A DNA stretch of 6,751 bases from JBLHHI01 sp047614125. GTDB lineage: Bacteria > Bacteroidota > Bacteroidia > NS11-12g > UBA9320. The notes beneath the pieces were generated by a model. That model did not search any database. It was not told where the DNA came from and saw only the letters and a list, made by a program, of their open reading frames with translations. The stretch covers positions 1-6,751 of the forward strand of contig JBLHHI010000152.1 in NCBI GenBank assembly GCA_047614125.1, given 5' to 3'. Below are positions 1 to 5,144 of this stretch, one piece after another. Each line of letters opens with the position of its first letter. The first letter of the stretch is position 1. The position numbers and the translations under genes are program-made.

Positions 1-420
1 ATTTAACACAGATCGCTGCCAAAAAAACAGCTTAAATCGACTCAAGCTTCGAAAACCAAATTGACGGAAATAGGGCAAGTCCATCGCTGTTATTACAAAA
101 CGATTATCCTCGCCTTTTGCTAGCAAATCCAACTGATCAGCTATGGTTTTTAAATATTGATAAATGCTAAAGTCCTTATTATACATGGCATTAAACTGGA
201 AGGGTACCAGCGTGCCACTATAATTAATCACAGAATCAAAAGAAATGTTAAAATGCAAACAGAGCTTCTTAATCTCATCGAAGGTGAGTGCAGTAGTACC
301 TCGCATTCTTCGATATGCTGCATCCACATTAACCCCCAACAAGTCGGAAATCTCATTGGCTAGATTCTTATTTCCCACACGATCCTTGCATTGTTGAATC
401 AATATTTCTTGATCATTCAT
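1..420 (-). CDS. Helix-turn-helix transcriptional regulator (3' end outside window)
   Basis: An uninterrupted minus-strand frame runs from an ATG at 420-418 to the left edge, giving the first 140 residues with no stop. Residues about 5-65 look like a small all-helical DNA-binding domain of the XRE-like type. NLANEISDLLGV (19-30) forms the first helices. DAAYRRMRGTTALTFDEIKK (33-52) would be the recognition helix and the next turn, and LCLHFNIS follows. This YRR-x-RG plus 'F-D-E-hhKLC-HFNIS' pattern is familiar to me from Bacteroidota regulators of roughly 250-300 residues with an uncharacterised C-terminal half. Residues 112-137, including MDLPYF and FKLFFW, fit the start of that half. No ligand or target can be read from the sequence. 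The gene is divergent from the outer-membrane barrel gene at 625, which it may control together with itself. Family assignment is fairly sure; function beyond DNA binding is not. Confidence 0.8.
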   Translation of the reverse strand, partial: MNDQEILIQQCKDRVGNKNLANEISDLLGVNVDAAYRRMRGTTALTFDEIKKLCLHFNISFDSVINYSGTLVPFQFNAMYNKDFSIYQYLKTIADQLDLLAKGEDNRFVITAMDLPYFRQFGFRSLSRFKLFFWQRSVLN

Positions 421-455
421 TTTATTGAATATTAATAATCTTCTATTCTTGTTGT

Positions 456-463
456 CAAATATA
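456..463 (-). promoter_or_regulatory. Candidate -7 promoter box for the HTH regulator
   Basis: Read on the minus strand this is TATATTTG, an exact match to the Bacteroidota -7 consensus TAnnTTTG. It would place the transcription start near 449 and leave a leader of about 30 bases before the ATG at 420. I see no good TTTG-like -33 element about 20 bases upstream, so the call is tentative. The left arm of the inverted repeat at 489-549 begins just upstream of where the -33 contact would fall, which would suit autoregulation. Confidence 0.4.
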
Positions 464-488
464 GGGCAAAATATAATGGGTGCATATT

Positions 489-549
489 TTTATGAGCACA
501 TGTAATGTGAAATTCGCTAAATATGATCAAAAAAATATGTACTCATAAA
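489..549. repeat. Imperfect inverted repeat, possible operator
   Basis: The left arm TTTATGAGCACAT (489-501) and the right arm ATGTACTCATAAA (537-549) are reverse complements at 12 of 13 positions, separated by 35 bases. The arm centres are 48 bases apart. Inside and overlapping the left arm is a smaller perfect dyad, CACAT-GTA-ATGTG (497-509). The arrangement lies in the 204-base divergent region between the regulator and the barrel gene. It could be a pair of operator half-sites for a dimeric or looping regulator, or simply a cruciform-prone AT-rich stretch. Operator function is an inference from position. Confidence 0.45.
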
Positions 550-624
550 TATAATCACCGCGAATACCCATGCATCCATAATATTCAATTATTAATGATG
601 ATCACATTCCGCCACCTTTGAATC

Positions 625-1515
625 ATGAAAAACGTAAAAATATATTTCTCGACCATCGCATTTCTTACAGCCAGTTACGCAATGAACGACTGTTCCGCTC
701 AAAACCTTTTTTTCAGTCTTCAATCCGGCTATGGAATAGGTTTAAACAAAATTAACAGCAACCAATCGTATTCATCCACGTACAACTATGATGATGAAAC
801 AGGCAAAGGAACCGAAGAAATGAATTCCTCTTCTTTCGGACATTCAATAAATTTTGGAGGAAGCATCGGATATCTCGTTAACAATCACCTTGGTTTTGAA
901 ATAGCGGCTACTTGGAGCCAATCAGCAACCTTCAAAAGCGAGGAGTTTTACGAGGGCCGCTCAGATGAATACAATTATTTAGAACAAGAGCATTATGTCA
1001 TGTCTTCAAAGGCCAGCATGCTTCAGCTTTGCCCCAGCATTCAATATTTGTTCGGAACCAACAAACTTCAGCCTTATGTAAAGCTTGGCTTGGTTGTAGG
1101 TATAGGAAAAATTGACCTCCAAGATTCATATAGCGCTTTGTATAAAGAAGACGGTGAGAAAGAAACCTACACTTATAAAGATGACTATGTATACGATGGC
1201 GGCACGGCAATCGGTTTTCATTGCACCGGAGGCGTACATTACCGCGTAAATAAAAACATCTCATTTTTTGGAGAACTTAAAAACACCAGCCTATCGTATG
1301 CTCCAACCAAAGGTGAATGGTTAAAAAGTACGGAGGACGGAAAAGAAGAGCCATTGACTGAGTATGAAACCTATGAGAAAAAAGTCAATTTCGTTGATTC
1401 ATATACTGAAAATTACCAAGACGATTTTGACCCAAACAAACCGAGTACCGCACTTAAAACCAATTACGCGTTTAGTGCCTTAACCTTCAACATAGGTTTT
1501 ACTTTTACAATTTAA
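625..1515 (+). CDS. Outer-membrane beta-barrel protein, predicted eight strands
   Basis: A complete 296-residue exported protein. Residues 1-25 are a signal peptide (two lysines, hydrophobic core, SA|Q cleavage near residue 25). The mature part alternates amphipathic beta strands with loops, and I count eight strands: about 27-41, 72-85, 88-102, 126-143, 148-163, 192-206, 211-225 and 279-296. Three short turns (around 86, 145 and 208) alternate with four long loops (42-71, 103-125, 164-191 and 226-278). This is the layout of a small OmpA/OmpX-like barrel of the Bacteroidota 'porin family/outer membrane beta-barrel' type, and the chain ends FTFTI. The loops are unusually acidic and tyrosine-rich, the fourth being about 53 residues long. 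There is no OmpA-type peptidoglycan domain. Transcribed away from the HTH regulator and followed by hairpins, it is probably monocistronic. Its ligand or role is unknown. The start is chosen because it gives a complete signal peptide. Confidence 0.85.
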   Translation: MKNVKIYFSTIAFLTASYAMNDCSAQNLFFSLQSGYGIGLNKINSNQSYSSTYNYDDETGKGTEEMNSSSFGHSINFGGSIGYLVNNHLGFEIAATWSQSATFKSEEFYEGRSDEYNYLEQEHYVMSSKASMLQLCPSIQYLFGTNKLQPYVKLGLVVGIGKIDLQDSYSALYKEDGEKETYTYKDDYVYDGGTAIGFHCTGGVHYRVNKNISFFGELKNTSLSYAPTKGEWLKSTEDGKEEPLTEYETYEKKVNFVDSYTENYQDDFDPNKPSTALKTNYAFSALTFNIGFTFTI

Positions 1516-1536
1516 CAACCATGAGGTTGCGTTTTT
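1516..1536 (+). terminator. Short hairpin with T-tract after the barrel gene
   Basis: Immediately after the TAA stop, CAACC (1516-1520) and GGTTG (1525-1529) form a perfect five-base-pair stem with an ATGA loop. CG and five T residues (1532-1536) follow. This is the shape of a Rho-independent terminator, although the stem is short. It overlaps the start of the second hairpin at 1535. Confidence 0.45.
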
Positions 1537-1566
1537 CATCCCATAGGCTGTTGCTCATGGGATGAA
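1535..1566. terminator. Ten-base-pair hairpin between convergent genes
   Basis: TTCATCCCAT (1535-1544) and ATGGGATGAA (1557-1566) are perfect reverse complements around a 12-base loop. The hairpin sits in the 82-base gap between the plus-strand barrel gene (ends 1515) and the minus-strand threonine dehydrogenase gene (ends 1598). On the plus strand it is followed by TTTCGTTT; on the minus strand it is followed by A residues. It should therefore work best for the barrel transcript, though the stem alone could also protect or stop the opposing message. Confidence 0.55.
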
Positions 1567-1597
1567 TTTCGTTTAAAATCTTTTGGAATTCGTGATG

Positions 1598-2560
1598 CTA
1601 GTTCGCTTGAATCATGCTTCGCAAATTGATTAGCATGGCATCAACCATCTTTTCTAAATTAAAATTCGGCTCCCATCCCCAATCATCTCTTGCCGGCTGA
1701 TCGTTGATGCTCTTGGGCCAGCTGTCGGCAATTTTTTGTCTTGGGTCATTGTGATACGACATCTCAAAATTTGGAACCTTAGCTCGAATGGCATTCGCTA
1801 GCGTTTCAGGATCAAAACTCATTCCAGATAGATTGTACGAACTCCGTATCTTTATCCGATCACCCGATGCTTCCGTAATGTTAATGGTTGCTTTTATCGC
1901 ATCATCCATGTACATCATGGGCAAAAAGGTATTGGCGGTTAAGAAACAAGAATATTTTTGATGTTTCAATGCTTGGTGAAAGATGTCGACGGCATAGTCT
2001 GTGGTTCCACCACCCGGCAAGGCCTTCCAACCGATAAGACCGGGGTATCGAATGCTGCGAACATCCAAACCATACCTTCTAAAATAATATTCGCAAAAAC
2101 GCTCTCCGGCCAACTTAGAAATACCGTAAATGGTGTTGGGATCCATCACGCAATCTTGCGGAGTATCGTTTTGAGGAGTGTTTGGACCAAATACAGCAAT
2201 GGAACTGGGCCAAAACACCCTTTTAACATCGTATTCAAGACTGGCATCAAATATATTAAAGAGCCCTTCCATGTTTAAATCCCAACCTTTTTTAGGAAAT
2301 TTTTCGGCAGTGGCGCTCAGCATTGCCGCCAAGTGATAGATCTGTGTGGGTTTGTGTTTGGAATACATTTCTTGGATGTTCTTTTTATCTAATACATCCA
2401 AAATATCATATGGCCCCGCTTCCATCCTGGCAGCATTCACTTCTTTTACATCACAGCAAACCACGTTCGAAACTCCGTAACTGCTTCTCAGCTCGTGCGC
2501 CAAATCCGTTCCCACCTGGCCTTCCGAACCTATTATTAAGATCTTATCTTTCCCACTCAT
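1598..2560 (-). CDS. tdh: L-threonine 3-dehydrogenase, epimerase-like (extended SDR) type
   Basis: A 320-residue cytoplasmic NAD-dependent enzyme that oxidises L-threonine to 2-amino-3-ketobutyrate, the first step of breakdown to glycine and acetyl-CoA. It belongs to the extended short-chain dehydrogenase/epimerase fold, not the zinc medium-chain family that includes E. coli Tdh. The Rossmann motif G11-SE-G14-QV-G17 is at the N-terminus, with D37 placed to bind the NAD ribose. The active site shows serines 119-120 and Y145-GIS-K149 (YxxxK). Family-specific stretches match my memory of animal and flavobacterial enzymes: RYPGLI (171-176), PGGGTTDYAVDIFH (182-195), LPMMYMDDA (213-221), NLSGMSF (243-249) and DDWGW (292-296). 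Length is typical. It lies 64 bases downstream of the glycosyltransferase on the same strand, probably in one transcript with a possible promoter of its own at 2587-2580. The partner 2-amino-3-ketobutyrate CoA ligase is not in the window. Confidence 0.93.
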   Translation of the reverse strand: MSGKDKILIIGSEGQVGTDLAHELRSSYGVSNVVCCDVKEVNAARMEAGPYDILDVLDKKNIQEMYSKHKPTQIYHLAAMLSATAEKFPKKGWDLNMEGLFNIFDASLEYDVKRVFWPSSIAVFGPNTPQNDTPQDCVMDPNTIYGISKLAGERFCEYYFRRYGLDVRSIRYPGLIGWKALPGGGTTDYAVDIFHQALKHQKYSCFLTANTFLPMMYMDDAIKATINITEASGDRIKIRSSYNLSGMSFDPETLANAIRAKVPNFEMSYHNDPRQKIADSWPKSINDQPARDDWGWEPNFNLEKMVDAMLINLRSMIQAN

Positions 2561-2579
2561 GCTTAAACTTTATTGATTT

Positions 2580-2587
2580 CAAACCTA
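2580..2587 (-). promoter_or_regulatory. Candidate internal -7 box ahead of tdh
   Basis: Minus-strand TAGGTTTG matches TAnnTTTG exactly, 20 bases before the tdh ATG at 2560. A start near 2573 would leave a leader of only about 12 bases. No clear TTTG -33 element is found upstream. If it is used, tdh could be expressed independently of the glycosyltransferase. Confidence 0.3.
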
Positions 2588-2624
2588 GTTCTTTTTTTAT
2601 TTTGAACATGGATGTGCTGCTTAT

Positions 2625-3758
2625 TTATTCGGCACTTTTTGCGTTGGTGTCTAACAGCAGTTCTGAATACAATGCTCGAGTTTTATTTATCATAACCTCG
2701 TTTGTAAACAGTTTAAGTTTCTGATTGGCACCGGCTACTATTTTTCCGTGCAATTCTGCGTTTTGAAGGACTTGTTCCACCTTATTTGCCAGATCTTTAG
2801 CGTCGCCAACTTCTGCAAGCAAACCGGTTTGGCCATCTTCCACCATTTCAGAAATTCCTCCAGCATTTGTGGCTACAACGGGCACTTGATTCCCAAAAGC
2901 ATCTAAAACAGTAGTGCCCAAGCCTTCTGTTTTTGAAGTAAATAATAAAACATCCAAATCTTTAAATATTTGTTGGACGTCTGTTCTATATCCCACAAAA
3001 TGGATAACCTTATGCAACCCTTTTTGATCTGCGTATTGCTTTAGCTCCAGCTCCATAGGCCCGTTCCCAATAACAACAAACTTCCAAGAAGGGTGCTTAT
3101 TATGCAATAAGAAAACCGTGTCGATAAAGGTGAAATAATCCTTATGATCCGCAAGTGCTGCAATGTTGCCAATGAGTATTTCATCCGGTTTACAGCCCAA
3201 TTCATTTCGCAAATGTCCACTTCGCATTTTTACGAATTTATTTGGATCGATGCCTGAATGAATCGTAACTACTTTGGACGAATTTAACGAAGTTCCTTTC
3301 TGAACAATCGTATTGATGGCTTCGGATACACATACGATGCGTTGAATGGAGTTGTGATTGTATTTCATTCTCGACCACCAGTTTTTGCCAACTGCAAAAT
3401 CTACCCGGCGACTTAAAATGATGGGGGTAGCGTTATTGAAGAGCATGGCTGATAAAACTGCTGTAGTATGGCTGTGTGCATCATGAGCATGGAGGAAGGT
3501 AATGGCTTGTTTTCGGCAGATTTTTGCAAGTCTTTTCGCCGCTAAAATGTCAAAACCCCCACGTTTCTTGTAGATTATGCAATCCTTTGTATCAATCTTT
3601 GAACTGAGCTCGCTACCAATGGGACAAAATACTTTTTGAGCAAAGTTGGCCGTTTTGTCTTCTTTTAACCCTTTATATAAATAGTACAGTTGTTGTTCTC
3701 CGCCTCGCCAACTCAAAGGCGAGCTTATGTGCAAAACTGTATTTAATCGTGATCCCAT
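2625..3758 (-). CDS. Glycosyltransferase family 4 (GT-B fold)
   Basis: A 377-residue protein with the two-domain GT-B layout of retaining family 4 glycosyltransferases, which move a sugar from a nucleotide-sugar donor to an acceptor. The N-terminal domain begins NTVLHISSPLSWRGGEQQ (6-23), with the glycine-rich WRGGEQQ acceptor/nucleotide loop, and continues through HAHDAHSH (90-97). IVCVSEAI (141-148) and HSGIDPNKF (167-175) mark the linker. The C-terminal donor domain has IGNIAALADHKDY (196-208) with K206 at the usual phosphate-contacting lysine, VVIGNGP (228-234) and TSKTEGLGTTVLDAFG (274-289). The normal E-x7-E motif is E278-x7-D286 here, with Asp for the second Glu. VVATNAGGISEMVEDGQTG (294-312) completes the site. 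No signal peptide or membrane segment is seen. Donor and acceptor cannot be read; lipopolysaccharide or surface glycan synthesis is an inference. The start chosen gives the usual short lead into the first beta strand. Confidence 0.9.
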   Translation of the reverse strand: MGSRLNTVLHISSPLSWRGGEQQLYYLYKGLKEDKTANFAQKVFCPIGSELSSKIDTKDCIIYKKRGGFDILAAKRLAKICRKQAITFLHAHDAHSHTTAVLSAMLFNNATPIILSRRVDFAVGKNWWSRMKYNHNSIQRIVCVSEAINTIVQKGTSLNSSKVVTIHSGIDPNKFVKMRSGHLRNELGCKPDEILIGNIAALADHKDYFTFIDTVFLLHNKHPSWKFVVIGNGPMELELKQYADQKGLHKVIHFVGYRTDVQQIFKDLDVLLFTSKTEGLGTTVLDAFGNQVPVVATNAGGISEMVEDGQTGLLAEVGDAKDLANKVEQVLQNAELHGKIVAGANQKLKLFTNEVMINKTRALYSELLLDTNAKSAE

Positions 3759-4049
3759 CTAGTTTTTTGCGAAGCAAAGATGAGCAAAATGTTTGTATGT
3801 AAAAGATCTGATTGAACTTCATCGTATTCCTCCGTCACAGATTTATTGTGCTTTATCAGAATTTGCTGCTTAGGCATGAGGTTCTTATGGCAATATTAAT
3901 AAATTTGCGATGCGCTCAACAAGGGCATACAAGTGCGCAAGTATTCATGCCGAGTTTATTTTAAGGCGATGCATTTAAAACCTGCAATGGCAACAATGGT
4001 TCCGGCAAATTTATGGGATGGCCCGCCAATTGGTGTTAAAGAAAAGCGA
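3759..4049. other. Divergent intergenic region between the glycosyltransferase and anmK
   Basis: About 290 bases lie between the two divergent starts. I see no family-like protein, RNA gene or repeat here. It contains the candidate anmK promoter box at 3900-3907. A small dyad, TTTGC-GAA-GCAAA (3765-3777), lies a few bases upstream of the glycosyltransferase start. The plus-strand anmK frame stays open back to a GTG at 3933, but the 39 extra residues do not look like AnmK. A 44-codon minus-strand frame (3877-3743) overlaps the start of the glycosyltransferase and is not convincing. Confidence 0.5.
3900..3907 (+). promoter_or_regulatory. Candidate -7 promoter box for anmK and downstream gene
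   Basis: TAAATTTG matches the Bacteroidota -7 consensus TAnnTTTG exactly. Transcription would begin near 3914, giving a leader of about 135 bases to the ATG at 4050. No TTTG is found at the expected distance of about 20 bases upstream; the nearest one, at 3862-3865, is too far. Position ahead of a two-gene unit supports the call, but the missing -33 box keeps it tentative. Confidence 0.4.
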
Positions 4050-5141
4050 ATGAAAACATATAAAGTGGTTGGAGTAATGTCGGGAACTTCAATGGATGGA
4101 GTTGATCTAGCACATTGTAATTTAACCCTCAACGAAAATGATCAATGGTCGTATGTCATCAACAAAGCAGAAACCATTGCTTACGATGACCTTTGGCGTT
4201 TACGCCTTTCAAAGCTGCGCAACCAAAATGCTTTGAATGTGTATAAAACCGATCGATATTTTGGGGAATACATCGGAAGATTGGTTGTAGATTTTCTAGA
4301 ACGACATCAACTTGACGCCGATCTCATCAGCTCCCACGGTCATACCATCTTTCACCAACCAGACCACAACACAACTTTTCAAATTGGCGCCGGAAGCGCA
4401 ATATCAGCCACCGCTGGCATCCCATCGGTTACCAACTTTCGAGCCTTAGATGTGGCAAAAGGTGGCGAAGGTGCACCTGTTTCTGGAATTGGCGACCAAC
4501 TGCTTTTTTCTGAATACGATATGTGTCTGAACTTGGGCGGTTTTGCGAACATTTCGGCTATAAAAGACGGGCAGCCCATTGCCTACGACATCAGTCCTTG
4601 CAATATATTGCTCAATCGAATTTCACGTGAATTTGGGTCGGAATATGACAAGGATGGCGAAATTGCCGAACGTGGGTCCATCGATTATGATTTGCTCGGA
4701 ACTTTAAACAACATACCGTATTACAATCAAAATCCACCTAAATCTTTGGGCAGAGAGTGGATCAACGAGAACTTTTGGTTCCTCGTTCGAGAAAGCGAAT
4801 CAAGCAAGGAAGATCGCATGAAAACTTTGGTAGATCACATTGCAGAACAAATAGGCAAGAACATTGAAGATCTGGCCGAAATTTCAAACAACGCGAAAGT
4901 TTTAGTAACGGGTGGTGGGGTATACAATAAAACGCTCATTGATCATATAAAAACGCATACGGATGCCCAAATTGTAATTCCCAATCATCAACTCGTAGAG
5001 TTCAAAGAAGCTCTAATTTTTGCGTTGATGGGGGTTTTGCGAATTCAGAACAAACCAAATATTCTCTGCAGTTATACCGGTGCCGATTCGGACTCTGTAG
5101 GGGGTGATTTAAGTGGCAATTTTTCACATCTTCTTCAATAA
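4050..5141 (+). CDS. anmK: Anhydro-N-acetylmuramic acid kinase
   Basis: A cytoplasmic kinase of cell-wall recycling. It uses ATP and water to open the 1,6-anhydro ring of anhydro-MurNAc and phosphorylate it, giving MurNAc-6-phosphate. From the ATG at 4050 the protein has 363 residues, close to the roughly 369 of E. coli AnmK. Signature stretches in order are VGVMSGTSMDGVDLA (7-21, ATP-binding N-terminal motif), SSHGHTIFHQP (94-104), TNFRALDVAKGGEGAPV (128-144), NLGGFANIS (161-169), AYDISPCNILLN (178-189) and VTGGGVYN (286-293). D180 lies where the proposed catalytic-base aspartate of the family falls. The frame is open upstream to a GTG at 3933, which would add 39 residues. I prefer 4050 because family members begin a few residues before the GVMSGTS motif and an A/G-rich AAAGAAAAG precedes it. 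The next gene starts three bases after the stop. A partner MurQ etherase is not in the window. Confidence 0.94.
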   Translation: MKTYKVVGVMSGTSMDGVDLAHCNLTLNENDQWSYVINKAETIAYDDLWRLRLSKLRNQNALNVYKTDRYFGEYIGRLVVDFLERHQLDADLISSHGHTIFHQPDHNTTFQIGAGSAISATAGIPSVTNFRALDVAKGGEGAPVSGIGDQLLFSEYDMCLNLGGFANISAIKDGQPIAYDISPCNILLNRISREFGSEYDKDGEIAERGSIDYDLLGTLNNIPYYNQNPPKSLGREWINENFWFLVRESESSKEDRMKTLVDHIAEQIGKNIEDLAEISNNAKVLVTGGGVYNKTLIDHIKTHTDAQIVIPNHQLVEFKEALIFALMGVLRIQNKPNILCSYTGADSDSVGGDLSGNFSHLLQ

Positions 5142-5144
5142 TTT

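Noticed and set aside
157..363. Open frame of 68 codons on the plus strand
   Set aside because: It lies wholly antisense to the regulator gene, whose minus-strand frame has a clear helix-turn-helix; the plus-strand translation has no family-like pattern.
550..555. TATAAT sequence as a -10 box for the barrel gene
   Set aside because: No -35-like hexamer lies about 17 bases upstream and the region is AT-rich enough for chance matches; Bacteroidota promoters normally use TAnnTTTG instead.
613..620. CACCTTTG as a -7 box for the barrel gene
   Set aside because: It has one mismatch to TAnnTTTG and ends four bases before the ATG, so transcription would start inside the coding region.
998..1264. 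Open frame of 88 codons on the minus strand
   Set aside because: Antisense to the barrel gene; its Cys/Arg-rich translation is typical of a shadow frame.
1958..2724. Two plus-strand open frames (1958-2278 and 2323-2724)
   Set aside because: Both are antisense to tdh, and the second also runs over the end of the glycosyltransferase; both opposite genes have strong family motifs.
3743..3877. Minus-strand frame of 44 codons beginning MPKQQILIKH, overlapping the glycosyltransferase start by 16 bases
   Set aside because: Short, without a recognisable domain, signal or membrane segment, and no match to TAnnTTTG precedes it. It could be a leader peptide, but nothing in the sequence requires it.
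4379..4579. Minus-strand open frame inside anmK
   Set aside because: Antisense to the conserved TNFRALD and NLGGFANIS segments of AnmK, with no recognisable features of its own.
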